In this document: piece after piece, positions 26,186 through 36,531 of the stretch
Position numbering within the stretch: the first letter of the stretch is position 1
How the letters are laid out: every line of letters starts with the position of its first letter
From: Apibacter mensalis
GTDB taxonomy: Bacteria; Bacteroidota; Bacteroidia; Flavobacteriales; Weeksellaceae
Length of the DNA: 64,000 nucleotides
Direction: 5' to 3'
Assembly: GCF_001418685.1 (NCBI RefSeq)
Contig: NZ_LIVM01000004.1
Coordinates: forward strand, 1 to 64,000
Notes under the pieces: model-generated
What the model saw: the letters and a program-made list of their open reading frames with translations, nothing else
Database searches by the model: none
What the model was told of the DNA's origin: nothing
Translations under genes and position numbers: made by a program

Positions 26186-29100
26186 ATGACGACTTATACA
26201 ACCCCCATCGCCGAAACCAATAGCTATATTATTTTAGATAAGTACACCAAGCTTGAAGAGCCGGCGGCAGGGTATCAAACAGAAAATGAATTAGAAAACG
26301 AATTGATTCAGGATTTATGCCGTCAAGGATATGAATATTTGCCCAACCTAACTACGCACGAAAAGCTGTTGGCCAATATTCGCGTGCAGTTACAAACACT
26401 GAACAACATGCAGTTTACTGATGCAGAATGGCAGCGATTTGTATTAGAGTATTTAGATAAACCCAATGAATCGATGGTCGATAAAAGTCGCAAAATCCAC
26501 CATAATCATATTTATGATTTTGTGTTTGATGATGGTCATATTCAAAATATTTATCTACTTGATAAAAAAACACTTAAAAATAATAAATTACAAGTTATTC
26601 ACCAATTTCAACAAACCGGCAGCTATGCCAATCGCTACGATGTTACCATTTTAGTGAATGGCTTGCCCCTTGTTCAAGTTGAACTAAAAAAGCGTGGTAT
26701 TGCCATTCGTGAAGCCTTTAATCAAGTGCATCGCTATAGTAAAGAGAGTTTTAATCAAGACAATTCGTTATTTAAATACTTGCAAATGTTTGTTATCTCA
26801 AATGGTACCGACACGCGCTATTTTGCCAATACCACCAAGCGTGATAAAAACAGCTTCGACTTTACCATGAATTGGGCCAATGTTAAAAACGAGCCGATTA
26901 AAGACTTAAAAGACTTTACTACCACGTTTTTTGCCAGTCGTACTTTGTTGAGTGTACTTATCACCTACTCGGTTTTGGATGTCAATGATACCTTATTAAT
27001 TATGCGCCCTTACCAAATTGCCGCCACTGAGCGTATATTATGGCAAATCATCAGCGCTTATCATGCCAAAAGGTGGAGTAGCTTACAAAGTGGTGGATTT
27101 ATTTGGCACACAACAGGTTCCGGCAAAACACTGACCAGCTTTAAAGCGGCACGGTTAGCCACCGAACTGGAATTTATCGATAAAGTCTTTTTTGTGGTGG
27201 ATCGTAAAGATCTGGATTATCAAACCATGAAAGAGTATCAAAAATTCTCAAAAGACAGTGTCAATGGCTCAAACAGCACCGCTGGGCTGAAGCGTAATAT
27301 TGAGAAAACCGATAATAAAATTATTGTTACCACCATTCAAAAACTGAATAATTTGATTAAAAGCGAAGATGACTTAGCAATCTATGATAAACAGGTCGTG
27401 TTTATTTTTGACGAAGCGCACCGCTCCCAGTTTGGCGAAGCTCAAAAAAACTTAAAGCGTAAATTTAAAAAATATTACCAATTTGGTTTCACCGGCACGC
27501 CGATTATGCTTGATAACGCACAAGGAGCACAAACCACAGCCGATGTTTTTGGACGTGAATTGCATGCTTATGTGTTAACCGATGCCATTCGTGACGAAAA
27601 GGTACTAAAATTTAAAGTTGACTATAATGATGTGCGTCCTAATTTTAAATCGATAGAGCAAGAACAAAATCTCGAAAAACTCAGCGCTGCTGAAAATAAA
27701 AAAGCATTGCTCCACCCAAACCGTATTGAGCAAATCACACAATATATTCTGAATAATTTTAAACAAAAAACCCACCGCTTAATGGGCAAAAGTAAAGGGT
27801 TCAATGCCATGTTTGCAGTGAGTAGTGTCGATGCGGCTAAACTCTATTATGAATCATTCAAAAAATTACAAAAAGGGGCCAATCAGCCGTTAAAAATAGC
27901 CACCATATTTTCTTATTCTGCTAATGAAGAACAAGACGCACAGGGTAATTTTGCCGATGAAAGTTTTGAAATAGACGCCTTAAATCAAAGTGCCAAAGAG
28001 TTTTTAGCGATGGCTATTGATGACTATAATCAGGAATTTAAATCAAACTATGATGTCAGCAGTGATCAATTTCAAAACTATTATCGCGATTTATCTTTAA
28101 AAGTAAAAAATCTAGAAATTGATTTATTAATTGTGGTGGGTATGTTTTTAACTGGCTTTGATGCGCCAACGCTTAATACTTTATTTGTTGATAAAAACCT
28201 GCGGTATCATGGGTTAATTCAAGCCTTTTCACGCACCAATCGTATCTATAATGCCACCAAAACCTTTGGTAATATTGTGGCGTTTCGTGATTTAGAACAA
28301 GCCACCATTGATGCAATAAAAATATTTGGTAAAAGTAATACTCGTGAAGTGGTGTTAGAAAAAAGCTTTAAGGAATACATGGAAGGGTTTACTGAACAAA
28401 GCTCAGGTCAGTTCCATCAGGGCTATCTAGCCATCGTTGCCGAGTTACAAGAAAAGTTCCCACGCCCTGATGAAATTATCAAAGAAAAAGATAAAAAAGC
28501 GTTTGTTAAATTATTTGGTGAGTACTTGCGTGCTGATAACATCTTGCAAAATTATGATGAATTTGTTGCATTAAAAGATTTCCAACAATTAGATATGACC
28601 GATGCACAAGCGGTTTTAGCGTTTAAAAATAAGCATTATGTGACTGATGAAGATCTGCAAAAAATGCAAGCCGTTAAACTACCGACTGATCGCGCAATAC
28701 AAAATTATCGTTCAACTTATAATGATATTCGTGATTGGCTACGCCGAGAAAAAGAAGCCAATCAACAAGATCAGCAAAGATTTGACTGGGATGATGTGGT
28801 TTTCGAAATTGATCTATTAAAATCACAAGAGATCAATTTGGATTATATTCTTGAGTTAATTTATGAACAAAATAAGCAAGAAAAAACCAAACAGGACATT
28901 GTCGAAGATGCTAAGCGATTAATTCGATCAAGCTTAGAAAATCGAGCTAAAGAAGAGCTAGTTGTCGAATTTATAAAACAAACCGATCTTGACGCTATTC
29001 CGGATAAAGCCTCGATTATTGATGCGTTTTTCTTATATGCTCAGCAAGAATTGCAGATAGAACTAAATAGCTTAATTGAAGAAGAAAATCTAAACGAAGC

Positions 29101-29302
29101 ATCCGCAAAACGCTATATCGCCTCATCATTAAAACGAGAATATGCAACCGAAAACGGCACTGAGTTGAACGAGATTTTGCCGAAAATGAGCCCACTCAAT
29201 CCCCAATATTTAATTAAAAAGAACCGAGTCTTTGAAAAAATCGCCGCACTGGTTGAAAAGTTTAAAGGGGTTGGGGGGATTGTAAGATTTATTAATATTT
29301 AG
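26186..29302 (+). CDS. hsdR: Type I restriction subunit HsdR
   Basis: 1038 residues, the same length as I recall for EcoR124 HsdR. The N-terminal nuclease core shows [12 protein letters not shown] (Asp) and VQVELKKRG (E-x-K). The SF2 motor has Walker [12 protein letters not shown], motif [12 protein letters not shown], motif III FGFTGTP, and motif [10 protein letters not shown] after [15 protein letters not shown]. HsdR pumps DNA and cuts at a distance from unmethylated sites. Composition is gammaproteobacterial, like hsdM. The gene is last in the operon, 12 bp after prrC, and is followed by 155 bp and then the decayed arsC copy. It appears intact. Confidence 0.96.
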   Translation: MTTYTTPIAETNSYIILDKYTKLEEPAAGYQTENELENELIQDLCRQGYEYLPNLTTHEKLLANIRVQLQTLNNMQFTDAEWQRFVLEYLDKPNESMVDKSRKIHHNHIYDFVFDDGHIQNIYLLDKKTLKNNKLQVIHQFQQTGSYANRYDVTILVNGLPLVQVELKKRGIAIREAFNQVHRYSKESFNQDNSLFKYLQMFVISNGTDTRYFANTTKRDKNSFDFTMNWANVKNEPIKDLKDFTTTFFASRTLLSVLITYSVLDVNDTLLIMRPYQIAATERILWQIISAYHAKRWSSLQSGGFIWHTTGSGKTLTSFKAARLATELEFIDKVFFVVDRKDLDYQTMKEYQKFSKDSVNGSNSTAGLKRNIEKTDNKIIVTTIQKLNNLIKSEDDLAIYDKQVVFIFDEAHRSQFGEAQKNLKRKFKKYYQFGFTGTPIMLDNAQGAQTTADVFGRELHAYVLTDAIRDEKVLKFKVDYNDVRPNFKSIEQEQNLEKLSAAENKKALLHPNRIEQITQYILNNFKQKTHRLMGKSKGFNAMFAVSSVDAAKLYYESFKKLQKGANQPLKIATIFSYSANEEQDAQGNFADESFEIDALNQSAKEFLAMAIDDYNQEFKSNYDVSSDQFQNYYRDLSLKVKNLEIDLLIVVGMFLTGFDAPTLNTLFVDKNLRYHGLIQAFSRTNRIYNATKTFGNIVAFRDLEQATIDAIKIFGKSNTREVVLEKSFKEYMEGFTEQSSGQFHQGYLAIVAELQEKFPRPDEIIKEKDKKAFVKLFGEYLRADNILQNYDEFVALKDFQQLDMTDAQAVLAFKNKHYVTDEDLQKMQAVKLPTDRAIQNYRSTYNDIRDWLRREKEANQQDQQRFDWDDVVFEIDLLKSQEINLDYILELIYEQNKQEKTKQDIVEDAKRLIRSSLENRAKEELVVEFIKQTDLDAIPDKASIIDAFFLYAQQELQIELNSLIEEENLNEASAKRYIASSLKREYATENGTELNEILPKMSPLNPQYLIKKNRVFEKIAALVEKFKGVGGIVRFINI

Positions 29303-29457
29303 ATATCTATGAAATAATACTAGATTTAGGATTTATCAGGTATTAAAAAAAAATATTTTGTAGAGTAATACTCACAGTATCATATAAAAATATTAAATAG
29401 AAAATGGAATGTTTGGAAAGAAAAATGATTTATAATTGTTATAAAAAAAATGATTGA

Positions 29458-29835
29458 TTAAAAATTATGAAAATAACGATCTTACACTATTCCGTTTGCA
29501 GCACTTGTAAAAAAGTAACCTAATGGCTAAAAGATAATAATATAAAATTGGTAGAGAGAAATATTTCAACGGATCGTCCAAATAAAGAAGAATTAAATGG
29601 GTGGTATCAAAAATCAGAATTGCCTTTAAACAAGTTTTTTAACACTTCAGGAAAACTATATAAAGAATTAAATTTGAAAGAAAAAGTAAAAACAAGCAGT
29701 GAGGATGAATTGGTGTCTCTTCTTTCTACCCATGGTATGTTGGTGAAACGTCCGTTAGTGATAAACGATGATTTTATATTAGTTGGATTTAAATAAAGAT
29801 AATGGGAAAGATTGTTATTAAGCTAATATTTTTAT
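29458..29835 (+). repeat. Right 378-bp direct repeat flanking the prr-type island
   Basis: Partner of 20528-20905, at a constant offset of 8930 bases with no gaps. The middle 211 bp (29583-29793) are identical to the left copy; mutations cluster in the first 120 and last 40 bases. Confidence 0.9.
29467..29826 (+). pseudogene. Decayed second copy of the arsC-like gene
   Basis: The frame starts like the intact gene (MKITILHY) and keeps CSTCKK, but a TAA stops it after about 18 codons (AAAGTAACCTAA). A second TAA follows GGATTTAAA near the end, cutting off the last seven or so residues. A 249-bp open stretch from 29548 survives between the stops but lacks the active site. Its centre is identical to the intact copy, so decay at the ends is either recent or is being masked by gene conversion. 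Confidence 0.9.
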
Positions 29836-29911
29836 GAAAATTGCCTCTAAAATATATACTTATTGCTGATATAGTGTCAATAGTGTAATTATGGCTTAAT
29901 TATTGAAATCT

Positions 29912-30598
29912 ATGTCAAAAAAGTATATGAAGAAAATTTTAATTATTTTATTTACGATAATTTCTTTTCAGATTGTTTCTGCTCAGGCAATAGTTAGAAA
30001 TATAAGAAATTTTACCGTTTTGCGTGTTTTTGATAAAATTCCGGTAACACTAATTTCTTCTACAGAAAACAAAGTTGAAATAGACGGATTAAAAAAAGAA
30101 GATGTAAAAACCGTTAGAAAAGGGGGTGAATTAATCATTATGATGGACAAATTAAAATTATTGAACGATGATGAGGTAAATGTAAAGGTATATTATAAAA
30201 AGTTAAAAAGTATACATGCTTGTGAAGGCTCTACCATAACCGGAAATAATAAATTAGAAGTAAATTTATTAAATATTGGGGCTACTGAAGGTTCCAAGAT
30301 TACAGTACTTGTTGGAGTAAACAGAATACATGCCAAACTAAATTCAAAAGGAGAAATAAAAGTTTCCGGAATGGCTACTCATCAAAATATTAAGGTTTCT
30401 TCAGGTGGTAAATACGATGCTAAAGAGCTAGATTCGAATAAAGTTGCTGTTGCGGTTATTTCCCAAGGAACTGCTATTGTAAATTCAAATGGATTGGTAG
30501 AAACTAAAATAAAGGATGGAGGGGATATCAATGTGTATGGGGGAGCTGAAGTTATTAAAAAAGGTATTGAAGGTGGTGGATATGTAAATATTTATTAA
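29912..30598 (+). CDS. DUF2807 (head GIN domain) exported protein
   Basis: 228 residues from the ATG at 29912; a TTG at 29903 or the ATG at 29927 (MKKILIIL) are alternatives. A signal peptide ends ...ISFQIVSAQA. The rest is a beta-helix-like DUF2807 domain with motifs typical of the family: FTVLRVFDKIPVTLISST, VEIDGLKKEDVKTV, CEGSTITGNNKLEVNLLN and IHAKLNSKGEIKVSG. Such proteins are common in Bacteroidota and are often annotated as putative autotransporter adhesins, but their role is unproven. It is the first native gene after the imported island. Confidence 0.85.
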   Translation: MSKKYMKKILIILFTIISFQIVSAQAIVRNIRNFTVLRVFDKIPVTLISSTENKVEIDGLKKEDVKTVRKGGELIIMMDKLKLLNDDEVNVKVYYKKLKSIHACEGSTITGNNKLEVNLLNIGATEGSKITVLVGVNRIHAKLNSKGEIKVSGMATHQNIKVSSGGKYDAKELDSNKVAVAVISQGTAIVNSNGLVETKIKDGGDINVYGGAEVIKKGIEGGGYVNIY

Positions 30599-30733
30599 AT
30601 AAAAAGGGTATAAAAATATTAAATACAACTATAGATAAAATCTATTGCAAATAATTGTGAAGAAAAAATAATTAAACTAAAATTGTATCCTTTTACACAA
30701 GAATTTAAATATTAGTTTAATTAGTTTAGTTTA

Positions 30734-30769
30734 AATTGTAGCAAAGTTTTTTTGCTGCAATTTTTTTTT
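30734..30769 (+). terminator. Terminator between convergent genes
   Basis: AATTGTAGCAAA and TTTGCTGCAATT pair (one G-U) around a short T-rich loop and are followed by a run of nine T. It stops rightward transcription before trpS; for the leftward trpS message the T-run is weaker. Confidence 0.75.
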
Positions 30770-30775
30770 AATCAT

Positions 30776-31741
30776 TTAAAATTTTAAAAATTTTCTGACT
30801 CTTTTTAAAGTTTCAGACGCTATTATTTTTGTTTTACCTGCTCCTTCTTTAAGTATATTTTCAAGTTCATCTAAATGATTCATATAGTAATTATATTTTT
30901 CTCTAGCTTCACTAAATTCACGTAGAATAACTTTAAATAATTCATTCTTAGCGTGTCCGTATCCATACCCTCCTGCTAAATAATTTTGTCTCATATTTTC
31001 CACTTCTTGAGAAGTTGCCACCAGTTTATAAATTGAAAAGGCATTGCAGGTATCCGGATTTTTAGGTTCTTCCAGTGGAGTAGAATCAGTTACAATGGAC
31101 ATGATTTGTTTTTTTAATTCTTTTTCAGGTGCAAAAATTTGAATAGTATTCCCTCTCGATTTACTCATTTTATTGCCATCAGTCCCGGGTACGTACATGG
31201 TATTTTCTTGAATTTTAGCTTCAGGTATAATTAAAACATCTCCATGCATCTTATTAAATTTTTGTGCCACATCTCTTGTCATTTCCAGATGTTGCAATTG
31301 ATCTTTTCCTACCGGTACTACATGAGCATCGTATAAGAGAATATCAGCAGCCATAAGCATAGGATAAGTAAATAACCCTGAATTTACATCTTCCAAACGA
31401 TCGGCCTTATCTTTAAATCCATGCGCTAAAGCTAAACGGCTATATGGAAAATAACAAAGCATATACCACATAAGTTCTGTTACTTCAGGTATGTCTGATT
31501 GTCTGTAGAAATAAGTTTTGGAAATATCTAGTCCACATGCGAGCCAGGTTGCAGCTATTTCATACGTATTTTGTTGAAGGACCTCAGAATTTTTAATTTG
31601 CGTCATGGAATGCAAATCGGCAATAAAGAAGAAGGATTCGTTATTAGGATCATTGCTTAATTTGATAGCCGGTGCTATTGCCCCTAATATATTACCTAAG
31701 TGTGGAGTACCCGTACTTTGTATGCCTGTTAAAACTCTCAT
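30776..31741 (-). CDS. trpS: Tryptophanyl-tRNA synthetase
   Basis: 321 residues, normal for bacterial TrpRS. It charges tRNA-Trp. The class I signatures are TGTPHLGNILGA (HIGH-type) near residue 10 and GNKMSKSRGN (KMSKS) near residue 193. GKDQLQHLEMTRDVAQKFN is the tryptophan-binding region of the family. A good phylum-type promoter lies just upstream; the gene is transcribed alone. Confidence 0.97.
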   Translation of the reverse strand: MRVLTGIQSTGTPHLGNILGAIAPAIKLSNDPNNESFFFIADLHSMTQIKNSEVLQQNTYEIAATWLACGLDISKTYFYRQSDIPEVTELMWYMLCYFPYSRLALAHGFKDKADRLEDVNSGLFTYPMLMAADILLYDAHVVPVGKDQLQHLEMTRDVAQKFNKMHGDVLIIPEAKIQENTMYVPGTDGNKMSKSRGNTIQIFAPEKELKKQIMSIVTDSTPLEEPKNPDTCNAFSIYKLVATSQEVENMRQNYLAGGYGYGHAKNELFKVILREFSEAREKYNYYMNHLDELENILKEGAGKTKIIASETLKRVRKFLKF

Positions 31742-31765
31742 CTGCGTATTTTATGTGATAAATTG

Positions 31766-31794
31766 CAAATTTACATTTAAAATATAAAGTTCAA
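31766..31794 (-). promoter_or_regulatory. Promoter of trpS
   Basis: On the minus strand TTG (31794-31792) and TAAATTTG (31773-31766) are separated by 18 bases, a full match to TTG / TAnnTTTG. The -7 element is about 25 bases before the trpS ATG. Confidence 0.6.
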
Positions 31795-31873
31795 AAAACT
31801 TATGTGTTTTTATTGTACTAAGTTAAGTTTTAAATAACCTGAAGCATACAAAATCGTATAATTTGAGTATAGC

Positions 31874-32515
31874 TTATTGCATCCACTCCTTAGGAAAAAT
31901 ACCGGGTTTGAAGAAGTAGATAATAATTAAACATATCGCTCCTATGGTAATAGAAGAATCAGCAATATTAAAAATGTAATTAAAGAATTGAATTCTTTCT
32001 CCTCCCCAGACAGGAATCCATTGAGGTAAGTAGGTATCTATAAGTGGAAAACGAAACATATCTACTACACATCCTCCAAAAAGAGGAGCATAGCCTTCGA
32101 AATTAAGTTTGGAAATCCCCGAATAACCGTACCAATCTTTTACTGGAGAACTGTAGGTAGTACCCGAATCGAAAATTATTCCATAAAATGTGCTGTCAAT
32201 TAAATTACCTATGGCTCCGGCAAAAATTAATCCGGCAGGAATAATGAAATACCATGTATTAGCCTTTTTAGACCATTTATTAATATAATAAGCCATTAAA
32301 CCTATTAAAACCAAACGCAATAAGCTTAAGCCTATTTTACCGACAAATCCTCCCAGTTGCACTCCGTATGCCATGCCAGGATTTTCTACATAAGTAAGGT
32401 AAAACCAATCGAAAACCTTTACTTCCTCATGAAGATGAAAATGTGTTTTTACGTATAGTTTTGATGCCTGATCTATAAAAAGGATAAAAAATGTTATCCA
32501 TAAGACTTTCTTCAT
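31874..32515 (-). CDS. lspA: Lipoprotein signal peptidase (signal peptidase II)
   Basis: 213 residues. LspA removes the signal peptide from prolipoproteins in the inner membrane. The catalytic aspartates are in AGAIGNLIDSTFYG and GGCVVDMFRFPL, and WFYLTYVENPGMAYG is the conserved loop. It is longer than the E. coli enzyme (about 165 residues), with an insertion between the two aspartate motifs that is usual in Bacteroidota. It is the last gene of a leftward run ileS, traR/dksA-like, lspA with gaps of 2 and 6 bp, so these are one operon. Confidence 0.96.
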   Translation of the reverse strand: MKKVLWITFFILFIDQASKLYVKTHFHLHEEVKVFDWFYLTYVENPGMAYGVQLGGFVGKIGLSLLRLVLIGLMAYYINKWSKKANTWYFIIPAGLIFAGAIGNLIDSTFYGIIFDSGTTYSSPVKDWYGYSGISKLNFEGYAPLFGGCVVDMFRFPLIDTYLPQWIPVWGGERIQFFNYIFNIADSSITIGAICLIIIYFFKPGIFPKEWMQ

Positions 32516-32521
32516 TTCTAA

Positions 32522-32899
32522 CTATTGATTGTTTTTAGCCTCGATGCTTAAAGTAGCATGAGGAACTGCTTTCAATCTATCTTTACCTATCAATTTACCG
32601 GAAATTCTGCAAATTCCGTATGTTTTGTTTTCAATTCGTACCAATGCATTTCGTAAATCACGGATAAATTTTTCTTGACGTGCTGCCAAATGAGAGTTAC
32701 TTTCTTTGCTCATGGTTTCAGAGCCCTCTTCGAATGCTTTAAAAGTAGGAGAGGTATCGTCCGTACCGTTATTTAAATCATTAACAAAAGCTTCTTTTAG
32801 CATGATTAAATCATTTTCTGCTTTTTCTATTTTATCAAGAATGAGTTTCTTAAATTCTTCAAGTTCTTCGTCAGAATATCTAAGTCTGTCTTCAGTCAT
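32522..32899 (-). CDS. TraR/DksA-family protein
   Basis: 125 residues: an N-terminal coiled coil (residues 8-45, 58-90) followed by a C-terminal DksA-like motif. The zinc finger is degenerate: YGICRISGKLIGKDRLKAVPHATLSIEAK keeps one cysteine of the original four. This form is normal for Bacteroidota homologues, which end with the same AVPHATLSIEAK. DksA binds RNA polymerase in the secondary channel and helps the stringent response; this member may do the same without zinc. It lies between ileS and lspA in one operon. Confidence 0.9.
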   Translation of the reverse strand: MTEDRLRYSDEELEEFKKLILDKIEKAENDLIMLKEAFVNDLNNGTDDTSPTFKAFEEGSETMSKESNSHLAARQEKFIRDLRNALVRIENKTYGICRISGKLIGKDRLKAVPHATLSIEAKNNQ

Positions 32900-32901
32900 A
32901 A

Positions 32902-35900
32902 TTACACTTTTTTTAGTACAATTTTAATTTTAATTTCATTAATGTCAAATTCTGTCCCGTCGGCAGTGTTACTCACAAAAGTTAATTTCTGTGTTAATGT
33001 TTCAGAACATATATATTCCATGTTTTCGTTAACGGATTTTTCAATTTCTTCATTGGCTTGAATTTCTAAAGATATTTTATCGGTAACTTCCAAGCCATGC
33101 TCTTTTCTCAAGTTTTGAATTTTATTTACCAGTTCACGCGCAATTCCTTCAGATTTTAATTCAGGTGTAATAGTTATATCTAGGGCAACAGTTAATTTAT
33201 CGTCATTGGCAACCAACCATCCCGTGATATCTCGAGTGCGGATTTCAACATCATCTAAGTTCAGCTCATAGCCGGATATTTTGATTGATCCGTTTCTTTC
33301 CAACTCTTCAATTTGTGAAGAGGATAAATGTTGAAGCTCTTGGCTGACAACTTTCAGATCTTTGCCTAATTTGGGCCCTAAAGCTTTAAAATTAGGCTTT
33401 ACTGCTTTCACAATAATATCAGAAGCCTCTTCAGGATTCAACAATTGAACTTCTTTTACGTTGACTTCTTGTTTTATTATAGGTATAATAGATTCTAAAT
33501 TTTCTCTGTCATTTTTACTTAAAACAGGAATCATAATTTTTTGCAAAGGCTGGCGAACTTTTATATTTTCTTTTTTACGTAAAGAGAATATCATAGTGGT
33601 CAATTTTTGTGCTAAATGAGTTCTTTGCAGCAACAAATAATCAATTTCTTTTTCTTGCTTAACCGGAAAATAAGCTAAATGAACCGATGTAAAAGGTTCT
33701 TTACCCGTAACTGCATTTAAGTCCTGATATAATCTATCGGAATAAAAAGGAGCTGCCGGTGACATTAATTTAGCAATAGCATCCAAACATTTATAGAGAG
33801 TTTGGTATGCAGAAATTTTATCATTAGAGTATTCTCCTTTCCAAAAACGTCTCCTTGATAATCGTACATACCAATTACTTAAGTTATCTATTACAAAAGT
33901 ATTAATTGCCCGTAAAGCTTTCGTAGGTTCGTAATCGGAGTAGAATGAATCTACTTCTTCAATCAATATATTAAGCTCGGAAAGTATCCATCGATCTAAT
34001 TCATTTCTTTCTTTAAAAGGGATATCATTCTCTTTATAACTGAATCCATCAACATTAGCATATAAAGCGAAGAAAGAATACGTATTATAAAGGGTACCAA
34101 ATATTTTACGACGTACTTCATCGATACCTTCCAAATCAAATTTTAAATTATCCCAAGGTTGAGCATTGGAAATCATATACCATCGGGTAGCATCCGGTCC
34201 GTACATGGCTAAGGTTTCAAAGGGTTCGACGGCGTTTCCTTTGCTTTTAGACATTTTATTTCCTTTTTTATCTAAAACCAAGCCATTGGAAACAACATTT
34301 TTAAATGTAATGCTATCAAAAATTAGGGTGCCGATTGCATGTAATGTATAGAACCATCCGCGAGTTTGGTCTACTCCTTCAGCGATAAAATCTGCCGGAT
34401 AATAGGTACGGTCATCAATTAATTCTTTATTTTCAAAAGGATAGTGCCATTGAGCATAAGGCATAGCTCCGGAATCAAACCAAACATCAATTAAATCGCT
34501 TTCTCGTTTCATGGGCTTTCCACTTTCTGAAACAAGTACTATTTGATCTACAATGTTTTTATGGAGGTCTATTTTACTGTAATTTTCTTCTGAAAAATCA
34601 TCTACCACAAAATCTTCAAAAATATTTTTAGGCATGAATCCGGCTTTAACGGATTTATCCATCTCGGCGATTAACTCTTTGAGTGAGCCAATGATAATTT
34701 CTTCCTTAGAATCTTCGGTTCTCCAAATAGGTAGGGGAGTACCCCAATATCTGGAACGCGAAAGATTCCAGTCATTTGCATTTTCCAACCAGTTTCCGAA
34801 ACGTCCTTCACCGGTAGATTTAGGTTTCCAATTTATATTCTGATTTAATTCGGTCATTCTTTCACGCACTTCCGTAATTTTTATAAACCAAGAATCAAGA
34901 GGATAGTAAAGAATCGGCTTATCCGTTCTCCAACAATGTGGATAGTTATGATTGTATTTTTCTACTTTAAAAGCCTTATTTTCGGTCTTTAGAAGTATGG
35001 CTATTTCTACATCGGCAGATCTTTCGGGAGCTTCGTTTTCGTTATAATATTCAATGCGTACATATTTTCCTGCAAAAGGTTGGGGTAAACTAGTAATAAA
35101 TTTACCCTGTAAGTCAACCAAGGGAACAGGATTTTGGTTTTCATCAAGAACTAACATGCCGGGAACTCCATGTTCTTTAGCTACTTTAGCATCGTCTGCA
35201 CCAAAGGTCGGAGCAGTATGAACTATACCTGTACCGTCTTCAGTGGTAACATGGTCTCCATCAATTACTACAAACGCTTTATCCGAATCTTTATACGGTA
35301 AAGTCCAAGTTAGCAATTGTTCGTATTTTATTCCGACTAAGTCTTTTCCCTTGTATTGAGCAAGAATACGGTAGGGAATTTTTTTATCTTCAGGTTTAAA
35401 TTCAAGAAAATCTTCATCCGATTCAGCAAGTACATATTTACCTGAAAACTGATTTCCCACTAATTCTTTCGCCAAAATTACATTTATTGGCTGAAATGTG
35501 TATTGATTAAAAGTTTTAACGAGAACATAATCAATAGAACCTCCAACTGTTAAAGCAGTATTGGAAGGTAAAGTCCATGGGGTGGTTGTCCAAGCTAGGA
35601 AATATACATCTCCTTGAACATCATTAAATAAAAGGGTACTATCCTTAATTGTTTTAAATTGAGCAACAATGGTAGTGTCGGTAATATCTTTATAGGCACC
35701 GGGTAAACTTAGCTCATGGCTGGATAAACCCGTTCCTGCTTTAGGGGAATAAGGCTGAATAGTATAGCCCTTATAAAGTAAATTTTTATTGTAAATTTGT
35801 TTTAACAACCACCAAACACTTTCCATATATTTAGGATCGTAGGTAATGTAAGGATGATTCAAATCTACCCAATAACCTATTTTTTGTGTTAATTCATTCC

Positions 35901-36297
35901 AAGCACCTGTGTAACGCATAACCGCCTCTTTACAAGCTTTATTGTATTCTTCCACGGTTATTTTTTTACCGATATCTTCTTTGGTAATACCCAATTCTTT
36001 TTCAACACCAAGTTCTACAGGTAATCCGTGTGTATCCCAACCGGCCTTCCTATTGACTTGTTTTCCTTTCAAGGTTTGATAACGACAAAAAATATCCTTT
36101 ATGGTACGAGCCATTACATGATGTATTCCCGGCATTCCGTTAGCAGATGGAGGACCTTCAAAAAATACATACTGAGGTTTTCCTTCGCGAGATTTTATAC
36201 TTTCTTGAAAAATATGGTTTTTTTTCCAGAAATTTAAAATTTCTTCTGCAAATTTATTTAGATTTAATTCCTTATATTCTTGAAATTTATTGCTCAT
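32902..36297 (-). CDS. ileS: Isoleucyl-tRNA synthetase
   Basis: 1131 residues from the ATG at 36297 (MSNKFQEYKEL); a TTG at 36312 would add five. It charges tRNA-Ile and edits Val-tRNA. The class I signatures are GPPSANGMPGIHH (HIGH-type) and GNKMSKSKGNA (KMSKS), and editing-domain residues GTGIVHTAPTFG are present. The length and lack of a C-terminal zinc finger point to the longer, eukaryote-like class 2 IleRS, which is the form tied to natural mupirocin tolerance in the literature. It is the first gene of the ileS-traR-lspA operon. Confidence 0.97.
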   Translation of the reverse strand: MSNKFQEYKELNLNKFAEEILNFWKKNHIFQESIKSREGKPQYVFFEGPPSANGMPGIHHVMARTIKDIFCRYQTLKGKQVNRKAGWDTHGLPVELGVEKELGITKEDIGKKITVEEYNKACKEAVMRYTGAWNELTQKIGYWVDLNHPYITYDPKYMESVWWLLKQIYNKNLLYKGYTIQPYSPKAGTGLSSHELSLPGAYKDITDTTIVAQFKTIKDSTLLFNDVQGDVYFLAWTTTPWTLPSNTALTVGGSIDYVLVKTFNQYTFQPINVILAKELVGNQFSGKYVLAESDEDFLEFKPEDKKIPYRILAQYKGKDLVGIKYEQLLTWTLPYKDSDKAFVVIDGDHVTTEDGTGIVHTAPTFGADDAKVAKEHGVPGMLVLDENQNPVPLVDLQGKFITSLPQPFAGKYVRIEYYNENEAPERSADVEIAILLKTENKAFKVEKYNHNYPHCWRTDKPILYYPLDSWFIKITEVRERMTELNQNINWKPKSTGEGRFGNWLENANDWNLSRSRYWGTPLPIWRTEDSKEEIIIGSLKELIAEMDKSVKAGFMPKNIFEDFVVDDFSEENYSKIDLHKNIVDQIVLVSESGKPMKRESDLIDVWFDSGAMPYAQWHYPFENKELIDDRTYYPADFIAEGVDQTRGWFYTLHAIGTLIFDSITFKNVVSNGLVLDKKGNKMSKSKGNAVEPFETLAMYGPDATRWYMISNAQPWDNLKFDLEGIDEVRRKIFGTLYNTYSFFALYANVDGFSYKENDIPFKERNELDRWILSELNILIEEVDSFYSDYEPTKALRAINTFVIDNLSNWYVRLSRRRFWKGEYSNDKISAYQTLYKCLDAIAKLMSPAAPFYSDRLYQDLNAVTGKEPFTSVHLAYFPVKQEKEIDYLLLQRTHLAQKLTTMIFSLRKKENIKVRQPLQKIMIPVLSKNDRENLESIIPIIKQEVNVKEVQLLNPEEASDIIVKAVKPNFKALGPKLGKDLKVVSQELQHLSSSQIEELERNGSIKISGYELNLDDVEIRTRDITGWLVANDDKLTVALDITITPELKSEGIARELVNKIQNLRKEHGLEVTDKISLEIQANEEIEKSVNENMEYICSETLTQKLTFVSNTADGTEFDINEIKIKIVLKKV

Positions 36298-36531
36298 TTT
36301 CTTTTTAAACAATTGCGAAAAAAATTGATTTGCGAATATACGAAAAAAAAGTCTATATTAAATGGGGTTTAAGTGTAAAGTAAATCGGATTTAGTGCATT
36401 ATTATCAACGATTTATATCTTAAAAAAAATCTTAAATTTCAAAAATATATTCATCAAAGAATATTCCCGGATAATAGTTCTCACTAGTCTGAATACTAAG
36501 GTTTAGATAGGATGGTATAAATTGAATTTTT

